Source: Aphrocallistes beatrix (Eukaryota; Porifera; Hexactinellida; Sceptrulophora; Aphrocallistidae). Taken from it: a stretch of 64,000 nucleotides of DNA. The notes below the pieces were generated by a model. The model saw only the letters and a program-made list of their open reading frames with translations. It searched no databases and was not told where the DNA came from. The stretch is taken from positions 4,689,723-4,753,722 of the forward strand of contig OY725496.1 in NCBI GenBank assembly GCA_963281255.1. Reading direction: 5' to 3'. Below, piece after piece: positions 1 to 11,600 of the stretch (its first letter is position 1; each line of letters starts with the position of its first letter). The position numbers and the translations under genes are program-made.

Positions 1-441
1 ACAATCTGCGAAATGGATTGTTGAAAGTGGCAATATTAGGTACCTCTAAATTATTTGATATCCCAGGCGCTCGCAGGGAATCTGCGGACACAAAGTGTCC
101 TCTATCTGCGCTTGTCTCTATAATATTGAACTAAGAATGATATTGGTCAGATAAATAATTATTGGCACATCTATATTTAGACAAGACTGCTTGATCATGT
201 TAGGTTTTCTCTACGACTAAATGTTTGTATTTTCCAGCCACCCCGCTTGTTCTAAATTTAGTATGTTATCATTGATTCCTTAAGAATTTCTAACTCGTAG
301 CACACGTACATATCGAGATGCTCCAATCTTTGCCAATAAATCAAAGGACACCAATATCAGCATGATAAGCTATTTGATGAAATAATCATTATACAATATC
401 GGACAAGTTTCTTATTAGCAATCACATTCATATTTAACATA

Positions 442-595
442 CAGTCGACTCCGCTTAATAGGACCACATCGGTCAGAGGACATTTTGTCCCGATTAAAGT
501 GAGAACCTTATTAACCAAAAATATGTGTATTAGCTTCTATGTGTGAGAGTTATTCCGGTCCTGCCAAAAGTGACCCGATTAAGCGGAGTCGACTG
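442..595. mobile_element. pogo/Tigger-like MITE, TA target site
   Basis: A short element bounded by inverted repeats beginning CAGTCGACTCCGCTTAAT and flanked on both sides by TA. The ends resemble pogo/Tigger-type Tc1-mariner termini (CAGT followed by a CGCTTA-like core). There is no coding capacity, so it must have been mobilised in trans. Related copies lie at 21350-21520, 45117-45304, 47277-47464, 56110-56266 and 57068-57254. Confidence 0.8.
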
Positions 596-599
596 TATA

Positions 600-744
600 G
601 TCAAACCTCTATATTGAACCCGAGTTTTTGTTTACTATATCGAGATGTTCATACAGAGGTCAATTTTAATTGATATACGTATATAGGTTGTGTTCAAAAT
701 AAGCTGTCCACTATATTGAAGTGTTCACTATCGGAGTTTCACTG
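600..744. mobile_element. Second pogo-like MITE family, degenerate
   Basis: Directly abuts the element at 442-595. The left end reads GTCAAACCTCTATATTGAAC and the right end closes with TTCACTGTA. Internal blocks about 'tatattgaa' occur in both orientations, as in foldback MITEs that copy Tigger ends. The ends are imperfect, so the family assignment is tentative. Confidence 0.45.
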
Positions 745-3222
745 TAATTGGAATTAAAAAAGGTATCCAATGGAGTCTCCCAAAACGGACACTCCGAAAA
801 GCAGACAACCTAACGGACAAACCTCGTGGAACGGAATGGATTTGCCTTAATAGTTAAGCACTCTCGAGAAGTAGACATCTTCTACAACGGACAAAAGCCA
901 TGTCGCCAATATGTCTGTTATTCAAAGACACTGTTATTCAGTTTCACACTTATTTTTATTATCTAAGCACCCCGTGGCAATTACTATTCTTAATATTAGT
1001 CAGAATGTTTACAGATAGATACAAATGACAAATCATTATTCTTCTGAATTACACTAAATTGCAAATATAACTTTTTATACTTTGTAAATTCAGTAGAAAC
1101 TAAGACTAACGTATTCTACTGTATGCGTTTTTCATATTAATAAGGAGAATTTGTTTACCATCTCGGAAGTTTAACCATCATGAGTTGAACTGGAAAACCA
1201 GTGCTAAGGAAACAACAATTAGCTCAGCAACTGCACATCAAATTGAGTAGGTATTCTTATCTCGAATTAACCACATGAAACCCCGCCTAATTGAAGGTAA
1301 TTTTATTTTGAATCATTTGTTTTCGGTGTAAATTGAATCCTGACTGGGGCAGTGTCGAGGTGGCATTCGTGGCGAATTCTTGTGGCTCAGTACAGCCTGT
1401 TGATTCGTTAACAGAATTTACCAAAATAAATATTCAAAGTATCAAAAAATATTCTAATAAGTGTTATATTTTTACTCAGCTGATGTTGAGGAATGTTAGT
1501 TATAGTGAAATGCTGCTAATTTGCATATTAAGCGGAAATGAACACTCCATAATTCAATTGATTGTCTCAGGATGAACTGGATTGGTGCTGAGCTACACAG
1601 AAAAACAGAAGGCAGACTTAGAAAGTTCTTTTGGGAAATAATCCAAACTTTGAAAGCTGTGAACTATGGCATTAAACGGTTTGGTTCACGAGAATGATTA
1701 TCGGTTCCATCTCTAATGGTGACTACCAAACAGGTGGATTGGAATTCACCACAATGATTTAAACAAGAAATTACTCCTTCCATGGAAACTAGTATTAGTA
1801 TTTTTGTGGGGGAGTAAATATGATCGATACAGAATTGAAATAGGCGTACCTTCATGACGATAAATGACTTCAAATAATTCCAACTGATTACCTGATAGCC
1901 ATCCTCCAACAAGTTATTGACCAATCAGAACACGTACACGTTATTACAAATGGATTCTGTCCGAATAAACTTATCTAGCAACACAATTTGATATGACTCT
2001 TATCAGTAGTTTGTGCCTTACTTTGTATTACATATTGTAGTCTTTTTCTGTTGATTTAATTAAACTTGAAATTTCAATAAAAACTTTTTCTTTGGTTAAA
2101 ATCTGGAAAGTACAGACTTCCGAATTCCAATGATCAAATCCTAGTTCAATAATTAAATTGAATTTAAGTTCACTGCATTGGGGTGAGCAATTAAATCTCT
2201 ATTATTGGATTAGATGTCGTAATTCTATTGATAATTCCCCAGGTAGTTTTTCTCATTCAAACTACATTACCCACTTGTTGATTGGGATAGAGTATGCGTG
2301 GGAAATACATCATGGTATTGCCAGGATTTGTAAATTACTTCTTTCAAATTGTTTTGTTTGTTTTTAATTGCGTTCGGGAAATCATAGAATGTGCGACCAA
2401 AAACTCCAAAAAAATCTAAAAATAGTCAAAAAAAAATTTATTTGTAGCTTTGGTATGCACTCTAAGCTATTTTTAGACTATTGAATTTAAATTTAGAAGC
2501 ATTTCAAGTATTTTTAGAAATGAACTTTCTATCTGATATCACAGAGTTGAGTTGGAGCATGATATTGTCTCATGTACCCCTAGATTATTAAAATTAGTAT
2601 CATTCTAAGAAATATCTCAAAAACGCTGGAATATCTTTCCACTATTTCTACCATTTATAGAGATATATTTGAGTTTCATGTTACTTATGTATTGAAAGTT
2701 TTACAAGAATTTCAGTACGTAATACGTTCTTTCAATGTTAGCATACCTTATTATATATCTTAACATTTTTTTCAGAATATATTCTAAATTATGTATAATT
2801 CATTTCTACTTAAAATTGATTGACGTTTTTCCTGTTAATTATTCCCAACAAATCTGGATAAGTTTACTCATTTTCCTGGAATAATAGGGTACTTTCCAGG
2901 TTACACAAAATACCAGATGGAATTTAATACGTTTGACCTCGCTTACACCTGTGATACACAGCTTCATTCTTAGTGGTTGAAACAATTACTTGCGATTAAT
3001 AGTCGGAGGTTAACTCAAATATTTAAATATTTAAAATCCTTTTATCTTTAAATATTACAGTTAATTAATTAGTTATATTCTTAAAACCAAATATTTGCAG
3101 TTTTTTTAAGGCGAATATTTTGAAGATTACGGCAGTAATTAACCGTATTTTTCATAATTTCACCAAATTAAAAAGTTGTCAATGGTACTTTGTATTGATC
3201 GTTACAACTCAGCATCCAAATA

Positions 3223-3404
3223 CAGTCAGTGGCGCTTAAAATGAACTCGCTTAAAACATCCGTTTATTTGAACTAACCTTCTGGTCCCAATTTCATTATT
3301 CACATAGGATTTGTATTGAATCAAGTCTTCTTAAAATTAAGTTTTCCTATTATGAACAAGTACTTTGGTCCCCTGGCGATTCATAATGACTTAAGCAACC
3401 CTCT
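3223..3404. mobile_element. Degenerate Tigger-like MITE (family of 26634-26802)
   Basis: Starts TACAGTCAGTGGCGCTTA. It shares its internal order with the better preserved copy at 26634-26802: 'tgaactaacc', 'ctggtcccaattt', 'aggatttgtattgaatcaag' and 'ggtcccctgg'. The right end is eroded. Confidence 0.55.
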
Positions 3405-4088
3405 ACGTATGTTTACATATACAATTACGTATCTTTAATTTATGTATAAGAAATAATCTATGGAGAAAACATTCCTTTAGTCAATTAAAAGAACTGAGAT
3501 TCAAAACTGATACTAAAAAATTGATAGAAATAACGTAATTTTTCAACCAAAAAGCGAAACTATAAAATTTCTGTCTTAAGAATCTAGCTATTTCCCAGGA
3601 ATTATTTTTGGGTATTCCTTGTAACCAATCACCGCGTAGGGTTTTTCACAATAATTCAATGAATCCTTATTCTCTTATAAGGCTTTGGTAGAAACACGTT
3701 CTGTGTATATCTCCATGATTTGATTCCGAGATTCTTCCCCAATGATTTGAATCAATAATTAATAATACCCAGTTAAGCATGAAGATATTTTCTTTTGCTT
3801 ATTTTAATATTTACCAACAAACAAAATTAAGGTACATTTAACTTACAAACATAAATAATTGGCTGGCCAATGCTTTCATTTTTCTACTACAGCTTAACAG
3901 TAACATGCATGCCATCTACGTGGGGGGTCTCAGCTATCTACAAGAGACACATGTCATTATCATGATGGTGTTCTGGCGCCCAAATCATTCAACGCGAACC
4001 TTAAGCTTTGATTTACCCTCCAAAAGTCACGAAATAGCGCGCTCTTTTTAATTTTTTTTTGGTTAACAGCGAATTTATAATTAGCTAG

Positions 4089-5192
4089 TCAGTATGCATA
4101 CTCCGTTTCATAATCATATTCTGAAAAGTCAATTCTGCTCATTAGGAAGTCCCACTTATCTTTGTCCTTGATGGATGCGTAGAGTAGTTTAGCCATATCA
4201 CCATCCAGTGAAGTTAAATAGCTCAGGACGGAGTTCCCAAACCTCAGCATCATAGGATCCGCCCCGTAGTAGAGTAGGTATTCCGCCGCTTTAATATTGT
4301 CGTTGCTAACTGCCAAGCAAAGAGCTGTCAATCCATCCGGACTCTCATAGTTGATATCCCCAAACCTGTGTGTAGATAGTATCATGTCCATGTTGTACAC
4401 ATTTCCATTCTGTGCGGCGTATTGTAGAGGAGTGTATTGCGCTTTCTTGTCTGTGACGGTGAGATCAGCTCCCATCGAAATGTAGGCTTTTAGGATATGA
4501 TAATTTCCTCTTTCAAGCGCGATGTGAACTGGGGTTTGTCCTTCACTGTCATGATAATTGAGTGCGTACCTGGCGAAAGGGTTCTCTATGAGTTCGGTAG
4601 GCATTTGAATCTTTGTTTCTGGGAGGTAGTGGAAGACCGTCCTCAATTTCATATCAGTTGCGTTGATGTTAATCGCTTTGGTGTTTAGAAGTGCGTTGAG
4701 TGTATATCCATCACCTGAAATGGTAGCCAAATGAGCAGAATTTCTGCCCCAGAAGTTCTGATAGTTCAGGTATGCTTCTTTCCTATCCTTTGACAAGTTG
4801 TTTACGAGGTTGAGGATTGCAAAAGATGCATTTTGCTGTCCTGTGATGAGTGATATATTGAGAGTTGTGTTCTTTTCTTTGTCGACTGTGAAGACAGAAC
4901 TGAGTTTGAGTTCCTGTGGCAGTTCTTCAAATTTGGTTTTGTCCCCCGTAATGGCGAAAGACACAGCGACAGATTGAGCTTCTTGGTCGGTGAATTCTCT
5001 TGTTCGGGATTGGATGGGTGCTGTGTGGTTCTTTTTCGTGTCATTTCTTATGCATGGGATGTTGTCGTAATATATCTCGGATTGCTTAGTGGCTCGCTGA
5101 GATGTGAACGAATCCGACACAATTTGGCTTGGTGAATCTTTGCGGTTTGTGTTTTGAATGGAATCTGTTACGAATTCTTCTTGGTTTGACAT
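4089..5192 (-). CDS. Ankyrin-repeat protein, IkB-like layout (copy 1)
   Basis: A single-exon gene for a 367-residue protein. After a polar N-terminus of about 65 residues comes a conserved block (TDQEAQSVAVSF) and then about five or six ankyrin repeats to near residue 350. Clear repeat signatures include RNSAHLATISGDGYTL, GQTPVHIALERGNYHI, YTPLQYAAQNGNVY and GLTALCLAVSNDNIKAAEYL. An unstructured N-terminus followed by about six repeats, with an atypical 'TTLNISLITG' first repeat, recalls IkB/Bcl-3 proteins, which hold NF-kB in the cytoplasm. No DSGxxS phosphodegron is seen, so this stays an inference. The start codon is the first ATG, 67 bp below a TATA box at 5259-5266. Its partner at 9271-10320 is about 98% identical over the last 300 residues but differs in the first 60. 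This copy has a longer C-terminal tail (ETEYAY). Confidence 0.8.
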   Translation of the reverse strand: MSNQEEFVTDSIQNTNRKDSPSQIVSDSFTSQRATKQSEIYYDNIPCIRNDTKKNHTAPIQSRTREFTDQEAQSVAVSFAITGDKTKFEELPQELKLSSVFTVDKEKNTTLNISLITGQQNASFAILNLVNNLSKDRKEAYLNYQNFWGRNSAHLATISGDGYTLNALLNTKAININATDMKLRTVFHYLPETKIQMPTELIENPFARYALNYHDSEGQTPVHIALERGNYHILKAYISMGADLTVTDKKAQYTPLQYAAQNGNVYNMDMILSTHRFGDINYESPDGLTALCLAVSNDNIKAAEYLLYYGADPMMLRFGNSVLSYLTSLDGDMAKLLYASIKDKDKWDFLMSRIDFSEYDYETEYAY

Positions 5193-5258
5193 TTTATTTA
5201 TTGAATTGTTTTAAATTGGAAAACTTGAGTTGATTTGACTACATATAGTGCATAACTC

Positions 5259-5266
5259 TATTTATA
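5259..5266 (-). promoter_or_regulatory. TATA box of ankyrin gene copy 1
   Basis: Reads TATAAATA on the minus strand, 67-74 bp upstream of the ATG at 5192. Position and sequence fit a core promoter with a short 5' UTR. Confidence 0.6.
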
Positions 5267-5269
5267 CTG

Positions 5270-8200
5270 CTCTGACTAATCCTGGAATCCTGACTCTATT
5301 GTTTTACTATATGATATCTATTATCATGGCTTCGCTAGCATGTGGTGTAACAATAGTAATTACTGGAAATTCCTAAACTTGATTGAATCATTAAAACTTA
5401 TATCTTAGAACTATAATAGCATATTTCTAAAGGCGTCATTTATTAATTAAACATTTCCATAAATATCTCAAACCTTATTTTCCGGTAATATTCTAAAACA
5501 TTTATGCGCGAAATAGTAATTTAGGGACTTACCCCTTGATTATTAATCTTGACTGTTTTCTACTCTCCTGTACATTCCTGTGCGTCGTTTTTGGTTGTTA
5601 TGGTAATCTGGAATTCCTCTGGGGCATTTCATAGATCCAACTTCACACCTTTGGAATGCTTCCCAATACCAATTCCTATAAAGGCAATATATTAAACATT
5701 ATTATTGGTGGATGTATAAAAGGATTTCCTGAATTTAATGTGGGATCAATAGGCGTGGTCAACTGATTGTCTCAAAATTCTTCTCTGAATTAATCTCTGA
5801 AAGCATTTAGTACCAAGTGAAAGTCTACATGTGACTTCCAACTCAGTTTATCGTAGCAGTTTCAACATAGTTTTAGCATTGTACTTCCTCTAATGATTTA
5901 CTCACAGAATATGTCCCTTCAATTTATAGGGTAAAATTGGCCCAATTTAGTCCTGCCTCTTTCTGAAATACGAGATCAGTGAAGCAATATTCCAATTGTA
6001 CCACATGAACGGGTTCATTTCCATAAAACAAAAATGGACTTTCCAGTTTGACTTGAAATTACGAACTCAAGATATGATGTAAGCATTACCGTCATAGCTA
6101 ATTATAGGAACAGTGATATGGTCGAAATTATGAATGTTAGTGTGTCCAGGGATTCACTGGATTTCTGGAGAATCCTTAGATAGTGAATAAATCGATTAAA
6201 TATCTATGAAACAATTATAACAAGCGCTTCGCTTGCTTGCGCTGCGCGGCTGGCGGAAACTTTGTGTCCGCCGGAGGCTCCCTTCGGTCGCCTGTGGTCA
6301 CTATTGATTAATTATAAGGGAGATAACATCTCTAAATACGTCCCCCTACTATTATAATCGATAGCGCATGAAAATCACCAAATTTGTCAATTATTAAAAT
6401 TTTTGATGCGTAATGATGACGTCATCACAGACTGATGAGTCATCATTTTTTGATGATAGTTGCATCATATGTGAGGTATGTTAGTATACAGATTCTTTTA
6501 AACTTTCAGCCTTCTATCTCCTATAATGGCTGAGTTATGCTCGAATAACTGTATTGCTTAACTTTTAAAATGTGACAATGACGTCATAGTTCCATGATGA
6601 GTCGACATTTTCGTCTGAGGTCAGAACTTACTGGAGCCATAGCCAAAAGACTCCCACATGCCAAAAATTAGCTTTCTGTGCCCGGCAGTTTCTTCAATCA
6701 ATGCGTTACATATATATATATTAATAGAGTTTTAATAGTAAGGATGAATGTAAAACGCATGCTGATATATAGCAGTTTGGCAAGAGTGGGGGATGGGAAA
6801 ATTTATCCGGTGGATCCCAGCTTTATTGTCCAATGTTTACATAAGCCTAGTGGCAATAAAAACGATGGACAAAAACCGAAGAAACGACTTTGACTGTATA
6901 TTATTTCTTTAAAAAACACCTTTTTTATTAGTGTCTTTATATAATTTCCCTACAAGCCTAATGAAGACATTTATGTAGTCAATTTAAGTAGTATTTTACC
7001 TGCATTGTACGCAATACTTGTATGTTTGTCTGTGTATTCTGGAGAACTTATACGTACATATCATATCTACCTAAGTACAGTACCTGTATTCTGCAAACAT
7101 AATGTTAATGAAAAAGTGAGCCGAAAATTTGATGTCGGTAAATTTTATTAATAAATATTGCATTTTAAGTTTACTTTTAGTTACTATTTACCTTATTTAG
7201 TATTTTATTAGTTTCAATTTGGGTTACAGTTCCATTGGAATGGCTGGAGGTTTTGATCAGCATGGAATTGCTTGCAGTTCAGGAACATACCAACTAGTTA
7301 GCAGTACTTAGTTGAATAATATTATTTCACTGAAATATATTGAAATACTCTAACATCAGTTCATTACTTTCATATCAGAATTGAATTGGTATGAATAGAC
7401 AATAGAGTTCTATTTCTATTCTCCCCTCTGGTATTAATCGGTAATATTCTATCTATAGAATTCCAATAATAAATTCCCCTTAGAGACAATTCTACCACAT
7501 AGGAATGTCTAAAAGTCCCTGGGATAGAATGATATTGCCGCTGGAGTTATTTTTAGTATCAACGTTAAACTTATAATAAAACCCTAATGACAGCAACATG
7601 TTACTAAAAATAGACTTCCGTAGATTAAGTATGGATACATCCACCGGAGATATTAATTTTCCAGTTTCAGGTATTCTAAAATTAGAATTATTTGCAAATA
7701 ACTAATAAATCCTTTTATTTCCAAAGTAATGATTATTTAAACTGAAAATATAGAGTTCTTGTTTTACTTTTAACATTTGTATTACTGTGTTTGAACAGGC
7801 ACTCCTAATCATTTTAAACTCTACGTAATTTCGCTAAAAGTTTTTTTGGAAATTACAAGCTATTCCACTGCCTTTCGTTCAATAATCTGTGTATGCTATT
7901 ATTTACATGATTTGTTTGTCAACTGATTTTCACTTATCCCATTTTCAAATCCATTACTTAATATTAAATGTGTATAACTGCATTCAAACTTATGATTCGG
8001 AGAGAGCTTCCATAAGACTACGAGTCTCCATCAGGATAGTTCAGCCAACATAATCTAATAGTCAGTGTTGGATCAGTTTTTGTTTGCGAAGTAATATTTA
8101 TCAATTAAATATATACCTATTATGTAAGAGTTTTAATACGAAGTAACGTCAAGTGACCAATCAAATGATCACTCACTTTTCTAAACATCTTTACATCGTG

Positions 8201-8880
8201 AAATAACCCTAATAATACAAATATATCATTTCTATTTTAGGAAAGTCATAAGCACGGACGTACTGACTGTCTGCCACGCGGGGTACATGCGACCAAAATC
8301 TGTAAACGTAATCCGAAACCCAATAAAATTGCTTTCGACCCTTCTAGGTTTTAAAACCTGACACGGTGCAGTTCATTTTTTGGTAATCGAGCAGTCTCTT
8401 AAGTTCACAAGAAGACTTCAAAATAAAGTTGATTAATCCTTTTTAATGAATTCTCTAACAACATAAGTACTCTCTTGGACAAACTAAGGCGCTAAATACC
8501 CACCAATGACCTGGGGTCTATTCTATTTATAGCATAGATCCCGCATTTCTAAGGCTTCCACATCCAAAATAACTTAAATTTCACTACTTTTTCATTCTAA
8601 ATTTGGATTTGCCGCGATTTAAAACAATTCAATATATCCCTTCCTATGTCCACCTCTTCCTAATTATCTCAACTAATATTAGAATGCTGACCAATCAATT
8701 TCCAAGGAATATTCCTTGAGACACACAGTAGAGTAGAATCCAAACCAATTAATTACTAGCACTAGTGCATCTGCTAAAAACTCAATCGTAGAAACGTGTG
8801 ATGCATTTGCATGTAAACATTTTATTATATCATTATCTACTTTGAACCGACAAATATTGAGTGGTATTTGAATATATCAA
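5270..8880. other. Intergenic spacer between ankyrin genes
   Basis: No credible coding region. It contains the duplicated blocks described for the 3.9-13 kb duplication and a short GC-rich island at about 6218-6300 (runs of 'cgcttgcttgcg' and 'gtgtccgccgg') that stands out from AT-rich surroundings. Pieces of that island recur at about 61802 and near 65-115, so it is probably a dispersed repeat fragment. Confidence 0.5.
8511..8571 (+). repeat. Dispersed repeat with TATA-like core, copy 1
   Basis: Shares 'cctggggtc', 'ctatttatagc' and 'cttcc...ccaaaat' in order with copies at 53656-53729 and 60821-60907, and with a reverse-oriented copy at 11526-11600. The identity of the family is unknown. 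Confidence 0.5.
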
Positions 8881-9233
8881 ACAATTGCAGGTACACTGCT
8901 ACTGATTATGCTAGCCCACGTACATCAATGTAGATGTTCATTTTTCCTGGGAAACTAGTGGTCTTTGATTTTATCTTTGTGATTCAATTAATTTGAAATC
9001 GGTTTCCATTACTTTCCTAAGATTCCTCGAATAATTACTTTGTTTAATTGAAGTAATATTAATTTCACGATAATTAAAATACTTTTCAGAAACTTACTAA
9101 CATCATCTAGTTCATTTAATGACTTCATAATATTCATTGATTCACTACAAATGACAAGTATTTATCACAAACTTGGATCTTAAGTCTGGAGTTGTACACT
9201 CCAAAAATCACAGAATACCGTAGCTATTTTAAT

Positions 9234-9239
9234 TTTATT
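9234..9239 (-). other. Polyadenylation signal of ankyrin gene copy 2
   Basis: AATAAA on the minus strand about 32 nt after the stop codon of the gene at 9271-10320. This is a very short 3' UTR but canonical in sequence. Confidence 0.5.
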
Positions 9240-9270
9240 CTAAATACGGAATTTTATATGCATCTCCGTT

Positions 9271-10320
9271 TCAATTATCATATTCTGAAAAGTCAATTCT
9301 GCTCATTAGGAAGTCCCACTTATCTTTGTCCTTGATGGATGCATAGAGTAGTTTAGCCATATCACCATCCAGTGAAGTTAAATAGCTCAGGACGGAGTTC
9401 CCAAACCTCAGCATCATAGGATCCGCCCCGTAGTAGAGTAGGTATTCCGCCGCTTTAACATTGTCGTTACTAACTGCCAAGCAAAGAGCTGTCAATCCAT
9501 CCGGACTCTCATAGTTGATATCCCCAGACCTGTCTGTAGATAGTAGCATGTCCATGTTGTACACATTTCCATTCTGTGCGGCGTATTGTAGAGGAGTGTA
9601 TTGCGCTTTCTTGTCTGTGACGGTGAGATCAGCTCCCATCGAAATGTAGGCTTTTAGGATATGATAATTTCCTCTTTCAAGCGCGATGTGAACTGGGGTT
9701 TGTCCTTCACTGTCATGATAATTGAGTGCGTACCTGGCGAAAGGGTTCTCTATGAGTTCGGTAGGCATTTGAATCTTTGTTTCTGGGAGGTAGTGGAAAA
9801 CGGTCCTCAATTTCATATCAGTTGCGTTGATGTTAATCGCTTTGGTGTTTAGAAGTGCGTTGAGTGTATATCCATCACCTGAAATGGTAGCCAAATGAGC
9901 AGAATTTCTGCCCCAGAAGTTCTGACAGTTCAGGTATGCTTCTTTCCTATCCTTTGACAAGTTGTTTACGAGGTTGAGGATTGCAAAAGATGCATTTTTC
10001 TGTCCTGTGATGAGTGATATATTGAGAGTTGTGTTCTTTTCTTTGTCGACTGTGAAGACAGAACTGAGTTTGAGTTCCTGTGGCAGTTCTTCAAATTTGG
10101 TTTTGTCCCCCGTAATGGCGAAAGACACAGCGACAGATTGAGCTTCTTGGTCGGTATATTCTCGCGTCCTTATGAATCTGTTATAATAATAGATCTCAGA
10201 TTGTTTGGTGGTTTGCTGATAATCCGACACATTCTGACCTTTCAAATATTTGTGGTTTGTGGTTTGTCTAGAATCTGAGACGAGTTCCTCTTGAATTTTG
10301 TTTGTTTTTGGTTGAAACAT
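9271..10320 (-). CDS. Ankyrin-repeat protein, IkB-like layout (copy 2)
   Basis: A single-exon gene for a 349-residue protein, paralogue of 4089-5192. From residue about 51 (RTREYTDQEAQSV) onward only about six residues differ from copy 1, for example DRSGD for HRFGD, NDNV for NDNI, LNCQNF for LNYQNF and GQKN for GQQN. The ankyrin signatures are the same. The first 50 residues are largely different and the tail stops earlier, at SEYDN. The sharp change from divergent to near-identical sequence within one exon, with diverged flanks, suggests gene conversion or very recent homogenisation of the repeat region. Role unknown; an IkB-like inhibitor is one possibility, a general scaffold another. Confidence 0.8.
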   Translation of the reverse strand: MFQPKTNKIQEELVSDSRQTTNHKYLKGQNVSDYQQTTKQSEIYYYNRFIRTREYTDQEAQSVAVSFAITGDKTKFEELPQELKLSSVFTVDKEKNTTLNISLITGQKNASFAILNLVNNLSKDRKEAYLNCQNFWGRNSAHLATISGDGYTLNALLNTKAININATDMKLRTVFHYLPETKIQMPTELIENPFARYALNYHDSEGQTPVHIALERGNYHILKAYISMGADLTVTDKKAQYTPLQYAAQNGNVYNMDMLLSTDRSGDINYESPDGLTALCLAVSNDNVKAAEYLLYYGADPMMLRFGNSVLSYLTSLDGDMAKLLYASIKDKDKWDFLMSRIDFSEYDN

Positions 10321-10399
10321 AGTTTATTTTTAGTTTATTTGTATTGGTAGAAGTTTATTGATTTGATTTAGAATTCATACTTATATCCATACAAATGTG

Positions 10400-10410
10400 T
10401 ATATATATAT
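10400..10410 (-). promoter_or_regulatory. TATA-like element of ankyrin gene copy 2
   Basis: An alternating TATATATATA tract about 80 bp upstream of the ATG at 10320, in the position equivalent to the TATA box of copy 1. It could also be a simple AT repeat. Confidence 0.4.
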
Positions 10411-11525
10411 CTACTCTACAGTCCTGGAATTATTATCCTAGTAGAATTATGAATTAAACATTTTACTGGAAAATACTGTATATACGATTTATTAACCCGG
10501 TACATTGAATAATTATTAACCTTACCTAATTCGTCATTGAAGTATATACTAGTTTTTCCGGTACACCTTGACAACTGTTACGTTTCCTGGAATCTTAAAA
10601 TAGCATTTAAAGGATGATTAGGATCTTACCTGATCAATATATTTACCGATTTCTACTCTCCTGTGCATTCCTTTGCGTCATATGGTTGCTGAGATGATCT
10701 GGAATTTCTTCTCTGGTATTCCATTTATCCAACTCCTTATTTGGAATGCTGATCATTTCAAAAAGGCTAAAATTAAAATTAAACATTACAAGTGAATATG
10801 ATGAATGAAATCAGAGCCTGTTGGTACAGTTTCAACTGGACCACTTTTCAAAAGTGGGCCCAGGTTGATCTAGGGGTCCCAATCCCGGGATTGATGGAAC
10901 AATTTGTATGATCCTATAAATTTGTTTAGGGAATAGATATAAGTCGTATAACCGTTTAATAGCTTATTTAGGATTAGAGTAGAATGATAATAAAACAGAA
11001 ACTAATAATAACTAATGCTAATGTTTCAGTGATATTAATACACTAATCGTTGTTATTATTTTTCTCATTGTTCCGAATAAGACATAGAGTATCTATAGAC
11101 TCATCACTAAGTTAGGTCCTCAACTTATTACAAAGGTAAGCAGCTGATGAAAATACTCATTCAGCTTCTACTGATGTTGTTGGGACAATGTACACCATTT
11201 GGCATATGTTTGACATTGTGCGAATTTACCACATTTAGATCAAAATTTCTACGCCTAGGTTGGTCATGGTAAACCGGATAACTTTTCAAAAGTGGTCCGG
11301 TTGGTTTGTTAGAAACCGGACCATTTCTAAAACCGTGGCACCGGCGCTGTTTAGAACTCATCACTTGATTCTATATTTATCTTTGTAGGATCAACATATT
11401 AGTTCATACTATGTGCCACCTCGAAAAGATTTGTCACAAAATACCCATTAGTTAACTGGTTAACCGATGTGATTATTAATTGGTTAATAATTATCCCCTC
11501 ATTGACAATGATTTTTGCGTGCTCA

Positions 11526-11600
11526 TTTCCGGTTGTCATTTTGGGCGGGGAAGCCATAGAAATATGGGATCCAAGCTATAAATAGAATGGACCCTAGGTA
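11526..11600 (-). repeat. Dispersed repeat with TATA-like core, copy 2 (reversed)
   Basis: Contains 'ttccggttgtcattttgggc', 'ggggaagcc' and 'gctataaatag', the reverse complement of the order seen at 53656-53729. Nearby, at 10830-10880 and 11270-11350, related palindromic strings around 'acttttcaaaagtgg' suggest further decayed transposon sequence. Confidence 0.5.

Larger units (their letters stand above)
1..3900. other. Gene-free AT-rich region with transposon remnants
   Basis: No open frame here looks like a gene: the longest are about 80 codons, AT-rich and without recognisable motifs. The region holds palindromic DNA-transposon remnants (listed separately at 442-595, 600-744 and 3223-3404) and otherwise featureless AT-rich sequence. 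Confidence 0.6.
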
